DNA of 64,000 nucleotides from Maribacter dokdonensis DSW-8 (GTDB lineage: Bacteria; Bacteroidota; Bacteroidia; Flavobacteriales; Flavobacteriaceae). Every line of letters starts with the position of its first letter. Position 1 is the first letter of the stretch. Location: positions 87,046 to 151,045 of the forward strand of contig NZ_LDPE01000006.1 of assembly GCF_001447995.1 (NCBI RefSeq), given 5' to 3'. Below the pieces are notes generated by a model. The model was not told the origin of the DNA. It made no database searches and saw only the letters and a program-made list of their open reading frames with translations. Below are positions 1 through 8,655 of this stretch, piece by piece. A program made the position numbers and the translations under genes.

Positions 1-1
1 T

Positions 2-181
2 AAGGATGTTAGACTTATTAAAGAAACATTTGGGATAGCTAAAAAAAGTAATGATTTTAAGACGTTAAAAGCGCTTAGAGAGAAAGTTGAAAGTATCTTG
101 CAGACCAATTCGGAATTGTACGATATTGCGTACTTGGATACCGTTCTAAAAGACTATAATTACTTTACGCAAAAGATCTAG
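2..181 (+). CDS. Unknown protein, C-terminal end only (partial)
   Basis: Only the last 59 codons are in the window, read in frame 2 and closed by TAG at 179-181; the start lies upstream. The visible tail is rich in Lys, Leu and Asp with no membrane segment and looks helical. I do not recognise a family from so short a piece. The stop is three bases before the ATG of the channel gene that follows, so the two are probably co-transcribed. Confidence 0.6.
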   Translation, partial: KDVRLIKETFGIAKKSNDFKTLKALREKVESILQTNSELYDIAYLDTVLKDYNYFTQKI

Positions 182-184
182 CTC

Positions 185-796
185 ATGTTTTATTTCATTA
201 TCGATATTTTAGGAACCATTGCTTTTGCAATATCTGGGGTATTGGTTGCTATGGATAAAAGGTTAGATGTATTTGGGGTTTTGATCATTGCATTTGTTAC
301 AGCTGTTGGGGGAGGCACCTTACGAGATCTACTTATAGGTATTAAACCTGTTGGCTGGCTTAATGCCCCAGTTCATTTATTGATTATTGTAGTAACCGTA
401 TTGTTGGCAATCATTTTTGTGAAGCAATTAAAATACGTAAGAAAATCACTTTTTTTGTTTGACACCATTGGCATTGGTTTGTATACCATGGTAGGTATAG
501 AAAAAGGTTTGGCGGCAGATCTTTTACCGGTAATGTGTATTGCTTTAGGAACCATTACCGCCTGTTTTGGTGGCGTTATAAGAGATATATTGTGTAATGA
601 GATTCCTGTAATATTTAGAAAGGAAATTTATGCCACCGTTTGTATATTAGGTGGGTTGGTGTATTTTGTATTGATACAGTTTCCTGTAAAAGATACCATT
701 GCTTATTCTTTGGCTATCCTTACTATAATAATTATGCGGGTATTAGCAGTTCGCTTCAAAATTTCCCTGCTCAATATTTATAGAAATCAAGCTTAA
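185..796 (+). CDS. TRIC-type (YicG/UPF0126) cation channel family protein
   Basis: A 203-residue inner-membrane protein made almost entirely of hydrophobic segments (about seven). It carries two copies of the family's hallmark glycine-rich turn followed by Arg-Asp: GGGTLRDLL at residues 42-50 and GGVIRDIL at 129-136, one in each inverted half of the protein. This is the signature of the bacterial relatives of trimeric intracellular cation channels, which conduct monovalent cations; the physiological role in bacteria is poorly known. Length is normal for the family. It follows an unknown gene by three bases and converges on the cyclophilin gene, with 24 bases between the ends. Confidence 0.85.
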   Translation: MFYFIIDILGTIAFAISGVLVAMDKRLDVFGVLIIAFVTAVGGGTLRDLLIGIKPVGWLNAPVHLLIIVVTVLLAIIFVKQLKYVRKSLFLFDTIGIGLYTMVGIEKGLAADLLPVMCIALGTITACFGGVIRDILCNEIPVIFRKEIYATVCILGGLVYFVLIQFPVKDTIAYSLAILTIIIMRVLAVRFKISLLNIYRNQA

Positions 797-820
797 TTCT
801 GATTGGTTGGCTATAGTTGC

Positions 821-1540
821 TTATTCTATAACTTCAGCTTTTTGAATATAAACATTTCTCATAGGCCAATCTCCTTTTTCTACAGGTACGTTATTTATTT
901 TATCAACCACATCCATGCCATCAATGACCCTTCCGAAAGGAGTATAGTTATCATCTAAGTGATATGAGCCAGGGTCTGTAACAACAATGAAAAATTCAAA
1001 TGGTGATGCTAGTTTATGTGGATTGTCCATTTCACTACTTGGCATGGAAATAGTGCCCCTGTGATGCTTATGTCCTTTTCTGGTATCTGGCGGCAATAGA
1101 TAACGACCAATTTTAGATCGTTTTTCTGCTGTCTTTTTGTCATCAGAGTTTCCACCTTGAATAATAAAATTCTTTACCACTCTATGAAACTGGGTATCGT
1201 TAAAATATCCTTTTTTGGTGAGGTAAATAAAGTTGGCCCGGTGGTAGGGTACATTATCAAATAATTCTACAGTAAAACTGCCAAATTTTGTGGTAATTCT
1301 GACCTTATTTTCTTTTAGGGTCTTTTCATAGTTGAAAAAGTAATCAATGGCATTCTCTTCGGTAAGTTCAAAAGCATCTTTTTCTTGTTCTTTTTCAGCT
1401 TCATTTTTAGTAATTTTAGTAGAGTCTATGGTTGTCTTGGCTACGGTAGTAGTACTATCAACTTTCTTAGGGGTATCTTTGCAACTGGCCATTGCAAAAA
1501 ATACTAAGAGTAGTAAAGAATAGAATTTTGGTAAACGCAT
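821..1540 (-). CDS. Cyclophilin-type peptidyl-prolyl cis-trans isomerase, lipoprotein
   Basis: Predicted 239-residue envelope protein that would catalyse proline cis-trans isomerisation in secreted proteins. I start it at the ATG at 1540 rather than the longer open frame to 1615, because this gives a clean lipoprotein signal peptide with lipobox ending MASC (Cys20). An acidic, Lys/Glu-rich linker (about 25-75) precedes the cyclophilin fold. The block around Phe118-His-Arg120-Val, with the catalytic Arg, and the downstream FIIQGG are intact. The chosen ATG overlaps the ATG of the divergent Nudix gene, so any promoter must lie inside that gene. The lipoprotein form fits an outer-membrane or periplasmic foldase. 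Confidence 0.85.
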   Translation of the reverse strand: MRLPKFYSLLLLVFFAMASCKDTPKKVDSTTTVAKTTIDSTKITKNEAEKEQEKDAFELTEENAIDYFFNYEKTLKENKVRITTKFGSFTVELFDNVPYHRANFIYLTKKGYFNDTQFHRVVKNFIIQGGNSDDKKTAEKRSKIGRYLLPPDTRKGHKHHRGTISMPSSEMDNPHKLASPFEFFIVVTDPGSYHLDDNYTPFGRVIDGMDVVDKINNVPVEKGDWPMRNVYIQKAEVIE

Positions 1541-2180
1541 GAATTTTAATTTTTTTGAACAACAGATATCAAAAATAAAGGATCTACCGCTACCGGGAGA
1601 AGCTTCGCAATACAAAATGGCTCCAGAAAGCCGATTAGAAGAATTACAACGTATTAATATTTCTCAGAAAAACCCTAGAAGGGCAGGGGTAATGGCATTG
1701 TTTTACCCTACAAATAATATGGGAACAAACTTGCTTTTGATTTTACGTAAAACTTATAAAGGGGTACATTCTAACCAAGTTGCTTTTCCTGGGGGCAAAG
1801 AAGAAAAATCTGATGATGGCCTAATGACCACTGCGCTTAGGGAAACGTATGAAGAAGTAGGGGTGGCACCAAAAGACATTACGGTGATCAAAAAAATTTC
1901 AGAAATCTTTATACCTCCCAGTAATTTTATGGTTCAGCCTTATATTGGGCTATATCGAAATCCAAAACCATTTGTAAAACAAGATGCAGAGGTTGAGTTA
2001 ATTTTAGAAGTTCCTGTATCGGATTTTTTAGATGATACATTGGTAGTTTCAAAAAAAATGACCACATCTTACGCTGTGGATATTGAAGTACCAGCCTTTA
2101 AATTAAACGGTTATATTGTATGGGGGGCAACGGCAATGATGATGAATGAGATTAAAGAGTTACTAAAGCAGGTGTTGTAA
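1539..2180 (+). CDS. NUDIX hydrolase, CoA pyrophosphatase type
   Basis: A 213-residue Nudix enzyme. The Nudix region runs from about residue 84 to 109: FPGGK, then an acidic stretch, then ALRETYEEVGV, which supplies the REUxEExGU metal-binding core. The upstream pattern (HSNQVAFPGG) and the wide spacing resemble the NudL/CoA pyrophosphatase branch, which cleaves CoA to phosphopantetheine and 3',5'-ADP, so that is my preferred function; substrate cannot be proven from sequence. The N-terminus (LPLPGEASQYKMAP) resembles flavobacterial relatives and supports the ATG at 1539, which overlaps the divergent cyclophilin start. The acyltransferase gene follows after 26 bases and may be co-transcribed. 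Confidence 0.85.
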   Translation: MNFNFFEQQISKIKDLPLPGEASQYKMAPESRLEELQRINISQKNPRRAGVMALFYPTNNMGTNLLLILRKTYKGVHSNQVAFPGGKEEKSDDGLMTTALRETYEEVGVAPKDITVIKKISEIFIPPSNFMVQPYIGLYRNPKPFVKQDAEVELILEVPVSDFLDDTLVVSKKMTTSYAVDIEVPAFKLNGYIVWGATAMMMNEIKELLKQVL

Positions 2181-2206
2181 GGCATATTTAATTATTTTAG
2201 CATTCT

Positions 2207-3016
2207 ATGGGATTATTTGATAAAAACCCTTTTGGGCATAATTTATTCATTAAAAAATGGCTAATACGCATTTTGGCCGTGCTATCGCATCAGCGGTATA
2301 AGCGCTTTAATACGTTGGAAATTGAAGGGTCTGATATTATTAGAAATTTACCGGATAAAAATGTGTTGTTCGTGAGTAACCATCAAACATACTTTGCAGA
2401 TGTTGTGGCTATGTTTCATGTTTTTAATGCCAGTTTAAGCGGTCGTGAAGATTCCATTAAGAACTTGGGATATATATGGCAACCAAAATTGAATATGTAT
2501 TATGTGGCCGCTGCAGAAACCATGAGGAAAAGTCTTTTGACCAAGATAATGGCCTATGCGGGATCGGTAAGTGTAGAGCGTACTTGGCGTTCAGAAGGCA
2601 AAGATGTTAAGCGCCAAGTGAAAATGAGCGATATTTCTAGTATAGGCAAGGCCTTGAACGATGGTTGGGTAATTACTTTTCCACAAGGTACAACTACCCC
2701 TTGGAAGCCTTTAAGAAAAGGTACGGCACACATTATCAAAAAATATAAACCAGTGGTTGTGCCAGTGGTTATTGATGGCTTTAGACGTTCTTTTGATAAA
2801 AAAGGACTTCGTGTTAAAAAGAAAGGAATACTTCAATCTATGGTTATTAAAGAGCCATTGGATATTGATTACGAAAATGAATCTACCGAATCTATAATAG
2901 AAAAATTGGAGTACGCTATTGAGCAGCACCCTTCATTTTTAAAAGTGATATCAAAAGCCGATCTTTTGGCTATTGAGGAAGAGAACAAACAGCGTAAATG
3001 GAATCCCCCTTCTTAA
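2207..3016 (+). CDS. PlsC-like lysophospholipid acyltransferase with atypical motifs
   Basis: A 269-residue protein of the glycerolipid acyltransferase superfamily, expected at the inner-membrane face and acting in phospholipid or ornithine/glycine-lipid synthesis. The catalytic block reads NHQTYFAD (58-65), that is His-x5-Asp instead of the usual His-x4-Asp, and the phosphate-binding block reads FPQGTTT (158-164) instead of FPEGTRS. The rest of the fold, with a basic region and VVPVVIDGF, looks intact, so I read it as a distinct Bacteroidota subfamily rather than a decayed gene. Its stop overlaps the stop of the convergent membrane-protein gene by four bases (TTAA). Confidence 0.75.
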   Translation: MGLFDKNPFGHNLFIKKWLIRILAVLSHQRYKRFNTLEIEGSDIIRNLPDKNVLFVSNHQTYFADVVAMFHVFNASLSGREDSIKNLGYIWQPKLNMYYVAAAETMRKSLLTKIMAYAGSVSVERTWRSEGKDVKRQVKMSDISSIGKALNDGWVITFPQGTTTPWKPLRKGTAHIIKKYKPVVVPVVIDGFRRSFDKKGLRVKKKGILQSMVIKEPLDIDYENESTESIIEKLEYAIEQHPSFLKVISKADLLAIEEENKQRKWNPPS

Positions 3017-3663
3017 ATAGTAAGGTTTCTAAGTTCACTGTAGTTCTGTTTTAGTTTTCTAAGTAGCAGTCCGTATAATAAGAAATAAATGCCACCCATG
3101 ACCAAGGTTAGAATTACTCCAAAAATACCTATGGACATCATTATGGTAATTTTTAATTTTTCGGGTGATATGTTTGCAAGGCTATCTTTTAATTCTGGGA
3201 AGGCATTGACCATATTATCATTTAGGTAAACACCTATAATCATTATGATTATGGTCATCATTATCATGGATAATGAAAAAATAACGTAATGCTTAACGGT
3301 TTTTCTAGTCTTTATGATTTTCTTCATTAGACTTTTGGAGTTGTCCAAAACCGAAATTTCCTTAAATCTTTTATAGAACTGAAAAATAAAGTAAAAGGCT
3401 ATGATATAAGTAAAGCCAGAGAGCACTACAAGGTATTTTGAGACACCTATGTTTTCATATAGCTCCATTCCATCACGCATAGATGGCAGTAGATATAAAA
3501 GGTGCGGTACGGTAAATTCCAATATACTAATGATAAGGATCCACCTAACAATTGAGGAAGATTTTTTCCATATCATTTTATGAATCTCGTCATAGCTTAA
3601 TTTAGGAACATCGAATTCCTTTTTTTGCCAATCTTTCTTTAATAATTCCAGTTCATCCGTCAT
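3013..3663 (-). CDS. Four-helix membrane protein, probable partner of the adjacent ECF sigma factor
   Basis: Unrecognised 216-residue protein. A charged cytoplasmic N-terminus (about 1-38, many Lys, Glu and Asp) is followed by four predicted membrane helices at roughly 40-60, 78-98, 124-146 and 172-200, with a basic loop between the second and third. It starts four bases after the sigma-factor stop, so the two are very likely translated from one message. That arrangement, plus a charged cytoplasmic tail on a membrane protein, suggests an anti-sigma factor or sensor, but there is no recognisable anti-sigma domain. Its stop codon overlaps that of the convergent acyltransferase gene. Confidence 0.7.
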   Translation of the reverse strand: MTDELELLKKDWQKKEFDVPKLSYDEIHKMIWKKSSSIVRWILIISILEFTVPHLLYLLPSMRDGMELYENIGVSKYLVVLSGFTYIIAFYFIFQFYKRFKEISVLDNSKSLMKKIIKTRKTVKHYVIFSLSMIMMTIIIMIIGVYLNDNMVNAFPELKDSLANISPEKLKITIMMSIGIFGVILTLVMGGIYFLLYGLLLRKLKQNYSELRNLTI

Positions 3664-3667
3664 ACGC

Positions 3668-4162
3668 CTATGGATTCAAAATGGTTCTTAATTTTGTTTT
3701 GATACGGTTCATTTTAACCCGTGCATTTACTTCGGAAATACCTAATGTTTCAGATATTTCAGTATAGTTTTTATCTTCAAGATATAAAAACACCAACGCT
3801 TTATCAACGTCATTTAATTGTTTGACCGCCTTGTACATTAATTTTAATTGTAGTTCTTCGGTCTCATCATATTCGTCGGCCTTGATCTTAAAAATTACAG
3901 ACTCATAATCAGCTGTGTCAATTCTTCTTTTTTGTTTTCGATATAGTGTAATGGCAGTATTTAGTGCCACACGATACATCCAAGTACTGAATTTGGCATC
4001 GCCCCTAAATTTGGGATAAGCCTTCCACAATTGAATGGTAATTTCTTGAAACAGATCATTGTGAGAGTCGCGGTCGTTTGTATACAGCGTACACACTTTA
4101 TGGACAATGTTTTGGTTGTCCTGTAGCTCGGTCACAAATTTGTGTTCAAGTTCTTTATTCAC
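3668..4162 (-). CDS. RNA polymerase ECF-type sigma factor
   Basis: A 164-residue sigma-70 family protein with only regions 2 and 4, as expected for the ECF group. Region 2 contains DLFQEITIQLWKAYPKF and FSTWMYRVALNTAI; region 4 contains YTEISETLGISEVNARVKM, a helix-turn-helix that would read the -35 element. It is the first gene of a two-gene operon with the membrane protein that follows after four bases. Target genes cannot be told from this window. No clear promoter is visible in the 125 bases upstream, which also hold the terminator of the preceding amidohydrolase gene. Confidence 0.9.
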   Translation of the reverse strand: MNKELEHKFVTELQDNQNIVHKVCTLYTNDRDSHNDLFQEITIQLWKAYPKFRGDAKFSTWMYRVALNTAITLYRKQKRRIDTADYESVIFKIKADEYDETEELQLKLMYKAVKQLNDVDKALVFLYLEDKNYTEISETLGISEVNARVKMNRIKTKLRTILNP

Positions 4163-4233
4163 TCTTGGTTGGCTGTTCTTACGTTGTTAGTCTATAAAAG
4201 GTTTTGTTTGTTACAATATATTTAGAAATACAT

Positions 4234-4267
4234 AAAAAAAAGTGCCAATTAATACCTTGGCACTTTT
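4234..4267 (-). terminator. Rho-independent terminator of the M20 amidohydrolase gene
   Basis: Perfect 11-bp inverted repeat (4238-4248 with 4257-4267, core AGTGCCAA/TTGGCACT) with an 8-base loop. Read on the - strand it ends in a run of Ts. It lies 20 bases past the amidohydrolase stop and upstream of the sigma-factor gene. Confidence 0.8.
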
Positions 4268-4287
4268 AAAATCGATAACATAAGACT

Positions 4288-5715
4288 CTATTTTCTATAA
4301 TCTAAGGCAGGTGCTCTATCACCTAAAAGAGGAATGTATTTAAAATCTGCTCCTCTTTTTTCTAAAAATTCAGCTTTAGCGGTCTCTACTAATTTTTTAT
4401 CCTTAAAAAGGTCTATTGCAGTTTTGGTCAAGGTCTTTGCGGCTACCATCATTCCTTTTCTACCAATGGAAGTTCCGCCTGCAGCAACCGCCTGCCAACT
4501 GTGAGCCGGTGTGCCAGGAACCCAGGTAGCGGTGCCAAAACCAACTGTAGGTACGGTAAAGCTAACATCGCCTACATCTGTAGAGCCGTAAGCCCTAGCT
4601 TCGGTTTTGTAAGGTTGAACATTTTTTGCGGTAGCAAGATCCGCTTTTTCCTGTCCTAAGGTTACAGCTATTTTATCGGCAAATTCTTTTTCTTCTGCTG
4701 TGTATTCTATACCGCCAACTTCAGAAAGATTATCGTGCATTACTTTTTGTAATGTTAGGTTGGGCAGTAATTCGTGTGTACCACCGATCATCTCATAGTC
4801 CATTGTTGTACCCGTACCCAATGCGGCACCTTCGGCAGCTTTTACCATTCTGTCGAATATATCGATCACAACATCACGCTTATTATGACGTGCATAGTAA
4901 TAAACTTCTGCAAAATCTGGCACTACGTTGGGTGCTTTACCTCCAGCTGTAATAACATAATGTATTCTGGCCTCTTGCGGAATGTGTTCCCTCATCATAT
5001 TGATCATCAAGTTCATGGCTTCAACACCATCAAGGGCAGAACGTCCTTTTTCTGGAGAACCGGCGGCATGGGCAGAAATACCATGAAATCTGAATTTTGC
5101 CGATTTATTAGCTAAAGCAGCACCTGCGCTAGCTGCATTTTGTGACCCGGGGTGCCAATGTAGCGCTATGTCTACATCATTGAAGAGACCTTCACGAACC
5201 ATATAAACTTTACCCGATCCACCTTCTTCAGCAGGAGTTCCATAGAAACGTATGGTACCTTTTGCCTTATTGGCCTCTAACCATTCCTTTGTTGAAATTG
5301 CCGCTGCCGTAGATGCCGTACCGAACAAGTGATGACCACAGGCATGACCAGCGGCGGCACCAGCAGATTCTTTTTCAGCGGTAGCTTTTTGGGATAGTCC
5401 CGGTAATGCATCATACTCGCCCATAATGGCAATTACGGGACTGCCACTGCCATATTCCGCAATAAAAGCGGTAGGTATACCCGCTACTCCGGTTTTAATG
5501 GAGAAACCGGCATCCTTTAATGTTTTTTGTAATAGACCCGAGCTCTGTTCCTCTTGGTATCCCATTTCTGCGAATTCCCAAATATTTTGAGCTATATTTC
5601 CGTATTTATCACTTTTTTGCTCTAATTTTTTGATTATGTCTTTTTCGCTCTTCTGAGCATTCATAGAAAAAACTGAAGTACCTAGTACTGCCAGTAAAAT
5701 AAGGGTTTTGCGCAT
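4288..5715 (-). CDS. Secreted M20 family metallo-amidohydrolase (AbgB/amidase-like)
   Basis: A 475-residue hydrolase with an N-terminal Sec signal peptide (MRKTLILLAVLGTSVFSMNA, cleavage before Gln21). The M20 metal site is visible: a GEYDALPG block, GHACGHHLFG, a TPAEEGGSGK block carrying the catalytic Glu, and a late THELLPN/PAHSWQ histidine region. The inserted dimerisation domain sits in the middle. It is closest in appearance to aminobenzoyl-glutamate utilisation protein B and related amidohydrolases, which cut amide bonds of N-acyl amino acids. The signal peptide places it in the periplasm, so it probably scavenges acylated amino acids or peptides. It is a single-gene unit with its own terminator. 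Confidence 0.85.
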   Translation of the reverse strand: MRKTLILLAVLGTSVFSMNAQKSEKDIIKKLEQKSDKYGNIAQNIWEFAEMGYQEEQSSGLLQKTLKDAGFSIKTGVAGIPTAFIAEYGSGSPVIAIMGEYDALPGLSQKATAEKESAGAAAGHACGHHLFGTASTAAAISTKEWLEANKAKGTIRFYGTPAEEGGSGKVYMVREGLFNDVDIALHWHPGSQNAASAGAALANKSAKFRFHGISAHAAGSPEKGRSALDGVEAMNLMINMMREHIPQEARIHYVITAGGKAPNVVPDFAEVYYYARHNKRDVVIDIFDRMVKAAEGAALGTGTTMDYEMIGGTHELLPNLTLQKVMHDNLSEVGGIEYTAEEKEFADKIAVTLGQEKADLATAKNVQPYKTEARAYGSTDVGDVSFTVPTVGFGTATWVPGTPAHSWQAVAAGGTSIGRKGMMVAAKTLTKTAIDLFKDKKLVETAKAEFLEKRGADFKYIPLLGDRAPALDYRK

Positions 5716-5814
5716 TTTGGTGTTTGTTTGAGTTAGAGCTTAAAGATACTAAAAACACATTATTATTTTAAAGTAGGAGTCCATTTGTTTAATTTTGTCA
5801 GTAAGTAAACTACT

Positions 5815-7107
5815 ATGAACATACCACTCTCAAGCTATCCTAGAATTGTAATTATAGGTGGTGGTTTTGGCGGAGTATCTCTAGCCAAAAAATTAAGTAA
5901 ACAAGAAGTACAAGTTGTCCTTATAGATAAGAACAATTATCATACATTTCAACCACTATTATATCAAGTGTCTACAGGAGGTCTTGAACCAGATTCCATT
6001 GCCTACCCCTTACGCAAGGTATTGATCGGATATGATAATTTTTATTTCCGTTTGGCAGAAGTAGAACATATTGATGCGGCCGGTAAAAAAGTGAATACCA
6101 ACATAGGGGATATAAGTTATGATTATTTGGTGGTAGCCACAGGTTCTGAAACCAATTTCTTTGGAAATAAGGAAATTGAGGAGCATGCCATGTCAATGAA
6201 ATCAATTCCGCAATCATTGAACTTACGTAGTTTAATATTGGAAAATTTTGAGCAAGCGCTTCTTACCGATGTCTATCACGAACGCGATGCATTAATGAAC
6301 TTTGTAATTGTTGGTGGCGGACCAACTGGTGTTGAGTTAGCAGGCGCTTTGGCTGAAATTAAAAAAGGAATTTTGCCAAAAGATTACCCTGATCTAGATA
6401 CCCGAAGAGCACAAATTAATATTGTTCAAGGTGGAGATTGTTTACTGCCGGGTTTTAGTGCGCAAGCATCTAAAAAAGCAGAAGATTTTTTAGAAAAATT
6501 AGGGGTTCAAGTATGGAAAGGGGTTAGAGTTACCGGTTATAACGGTAAAACCGTTACCACAAAAACAGATTTGAAATTCGATTCTGCCGCCGTCATTTGG
6601 GCAGCTGGTGTTAAAGGAGCTGGAATTAAAGGATTGGATGGTGAAGATGTTGTGGCTGGTGGCAACAGATTAAATGTTAACGAATTTAATCAGGTAATAG
6701 GACATCCGGAAATATTCGCTATTGGCGATATTGCTTGTATGGCTACAGAAGATAACCCCCGTGGTCATCCAATGGTAGCTCAACCGGCAATTCAACAAGG
6801 CAGGTTGTTGGGTGAGAATCTGGTGAGGTTAATAGAACATAAGCCAATGAAACCTTTTGTGTATAATGATAAAGGTAGTATGGCTACTATAGGGAGAAAT
6901 AAAGCAGTATGCGATATTAAGAAATTTAGGTTTCAAGGGGTATTTGCATGGTTCGTTTGGATGTTCGTTCATTTATTCTTTTTAATAGGGTTTAGAAATA
7001 GAATGGTCGTATTTATAAACTGGGTATACAATTATATAAGGTTCGATCGAGAGGCTAGATTAATTATTAGGCCGTATAAAAGAGATTACAGTCAGTTTAA
7101 AGACTAA
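5815..7107 (+). CDS. ndh: Type II NADH:quinone oxidoreductase (NDH-2)
   Basis: A 430-residue flavoprotein. The first Rossmann motif IIGGGFGGVSLAKKL (about 13-27) binds FAD, the second VVGGGPTGVELAGAL (about 164-178) binds NADH, and the FAIGDIA block near 300 contacts FAD again. A hydrophobic C-terminal part (about 375-410, FVWMFVHLFFLIGF) anchors it to the membrane, as in NDH-2 enzymes that pass electrons from NADH to menaquinone without pumping protons. Length and layout are normal for the bacterial family. A perfect TAATTTTG -7-like box (5790-5797) lies 17 bases before the ATG. It stands alone between divergent and unrelated genes. Confidence 0.88.
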   Translation: MNIPLSSYPRIVIIGGGFGGVSLAKKLSKQEVQVVLIDKNNYHTFQPLLYQVSTGGLEPDSIAYPLRKVLIGYDNFYFRLAEVEHIDAAGKKVNTNIGDISYDYLVVATGSETNFFGNKEIEEHAMSMKSIPQSLNLRSLILENFEQALLTDVYHERDALMNFVIVGGGPTGVELAGALAEIKKGILPKDYPDLDTRRAQINIVQGGDCLLPGFSAQASKKAEDFLEKLGVQVWKGVRVTGYNGKTVTTKTDLKFDSAAVIWAAGVKGAGIKGLDGEDVVAGGNRLNVNEFNQVIGHPEIFAIGDIACMATEDNPRGHPMVAQPAIQQGRLLGENLVRLIEHKPMKPFVYNDKGSMATIGRNKAVCDIKKFRFQGVFAWFVWMFVHLFFLIGFRNRMVVFINWVYNYIRFDREARLIIRPYKRDYSQFKD

Positions 7108-7240
7108 AGAAGAGGTGTTATTTCTTGCTGCCGCAGTAAGTTAAGTGTTTGGTAGTTAAAGTTTTGATAAGTATTTCGTTAGGTGTACTATTTAAAATAT
7201 CTTTTGTAGGAATTTATTTTCAACATCTGATATCCAACCT

Positions 7241-7756
7241 ATGAAAGTTCTCGTGCGAAGTTTTCTGTTCATGTTTGTAATTGTTGTCAATGGTCAATCA
7301 ATAGAAGAACCTCCAGAGAAAAATCAACCTTCTTCATTGACGGGAATAGCGGTTACGGGGCATGCATATCCTGTTTCTGCAATAGGTGATGTTCACAAAT
7401 CTTTTATGGTTCAATATGGGGTTACAAAATCTCTGCAATTAGAACTTCAAGGGTTTTACGATACTTATATTTTGTCGGAAAGATTTCGATCTAGTTTAAT
7501 GGTAAAGTATTATCTGAATAAAAGATTATACTTGCTCTCTGGTCTAGATGCAGAAATTGCAACTGAAAATTCAGAAGTTGGACAAGCACCTTATCGACTT
7601 GGCTTTGTAGCGGGAATGGGATATGATGTTACGGAGAATTTCATGCTTGAAATAAAAAGTAGTATTCAATTGAACGAAACTGGTATAGGTGCTTTTGGTG
7701 AAACTCAAATTGAAATGCCATCTGTTTATACCATTGGCAGTAAATGGAAATTTTAA
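7241..7756 (+). CDS. Small secreted protein, probable outer-membrane beta-barrel
   Basis: Not assigned to a named family. The 171-residue product has a signal peptide (hydrophobic 6-17, cleavage near NGQS) and then alternating polar and hydrophobic stretches with many Tyr, Gly and Phe, ending in Lys-Phe, which is typical of small outer-membrane barrels. Its stop overlaps the xerD stop by four bases (TTAA) on the other strand. Two further small barrel-like genes lie just beyond xerD (8850 and 9513), but they are not close relatives by eye. Confidence 0.6.
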   Translation: MKVLVRSFLFMFVIVVNGQSIEEPPEKNQPSSLTGIAVTGHAYPVSAIGDVHKSFMVQYGVTKSLQLELQGFYDTYILSERFRSSLMVKYYLNKRLYLLSGLDAEIATENSEVGQAPYRLGFVAGMGYDVTENFMLEIKSSIQLNETGIGAFGETQIEMPSVYTIGSKWKF

Positions 7757-8655
7757 TAACTTTTTCTAGGGTGGTAGGTATTCATGACCTCCGCCAAATG
7801 AGATCGGTCTACGTGCATATAAATTTCTGTAGTGGTAATACTCTCATGTCCTAGCATTTGTTGAATTGCACGTAAATCTGCACCATTTTCAAGTAAATGA
7901 GTGGCAAATGAATGTCTAAAGGTGTGAGGGCTAATACTCTTGTTTAATCCAATAGTGGTCGCCAAGTTCTTAACAATAGTAAAAATCATGGCTCTGGTAA
8001 GTTGTTTTCCTCGTCGGTTCAAGAACAAAATATCTTGAAAGCCTTCCTGAATTTTTAAATGTACCCTAATTTCATTTCGGTAAATATCAATATATTTTTT
8101 ATTCACATGACTTATAGGTATAAATCGCTGTTTATCACCTTTGCCGGTAACTTTAATAAAATCTTCATCAAAAAAAAGGTCGGAAATTTTTAAGCTAATT
8201 AGTTCGGAAACTCTTAAACCACAGCCATATAAAGTTTCTAGCATAGCTCTATTTCTTTCACCTTCTGGTGTACTTAGGTCAATGGCATTGATTAAATTAT
8301 CTATTTCAGTTTCTGAAAGCGTATCAGGTAACTTTCGTCCAATTTTTGGAGATTCTATTAAGTCTAAAGGGTTGTCTTTTCTATAATCTTCAAAAATTAA
8401 GTAGCCAAAAAAGCTTTTTAAGCCAGATATGATACGTGCTTGTGATCTGGGGTTTACTACTTTGGCCGCCTCATATATAAATTGCTGAACGGTTTGTTTG
8501 TCAATAATAATAGGGGTGGTATTAATGTCGTTCGCTTCTAGGAAGGTCATAAGCTTTTCAATATCTCTAGAGTAACTTAGAATAGAGTTTTTAGATAGTC
8601 CGCGTTCCAGTTTAAGGTAGGTGGTAAAATCTTTAAGCGCATGTTTCCAATTCAT
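7753..8655 (-). CDS. xerD: Site-specific tyrosine recombinase XerD
   Basis: A 300-residue tyrosine recombinase of standard length. The N-terminal SAM-like DNA-binding domain (about 1-95) is followed by the catalytic domain with all expected residues: Arg in GCGLRVSEL, Lys in TGKGDKQR, HTFRHSF (His-x-x-Arg), LGH, and the nucleophile Tyr in TTTEIYMH. Such enzymes resolve chromosome dimers at dif. A single full-length Xer next to aroQ is a usual flavobacterial arrangement and argues for the housekeeping enzyme rather than an integrase. There are no flanking repeats or att-like sites. The promoter region is short; a TATCTTTA box lies just before the ATG. Confidence 0.9.
   Translation of the reverse strand: MNWKHALKDFTTYLKLERGLSKNSILSYSRDIEKLMTFLEANDINTTPIIIDKQTVQQFIYEAAKVVNPRSQARIISGLKSFFGYLIFEDYRKDNPLDLIESPKIGRKLPDTLSETEIDNLINAIDLSTPEGERNRAMLETLYGCGLRVSELISLKISDLFFDEDFIKVTGKGDKQRFIPISHVNKKYIDIYRNEIRVHLKIQEGFQDILFLNRRGKQLTRAMIFTIVKNLATTIGLNKSISPHTFRHSFATHLLENGADLRAIQQMLGHESITTTEIYMHVDRSHLAEVMNTYHPRKSY

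Noticed and set aside
4774..5115. A 113-codon + strand frame in the M20 gene
   Set aside because: Antisense shadow of the metal-site region; no homology-like pattern.
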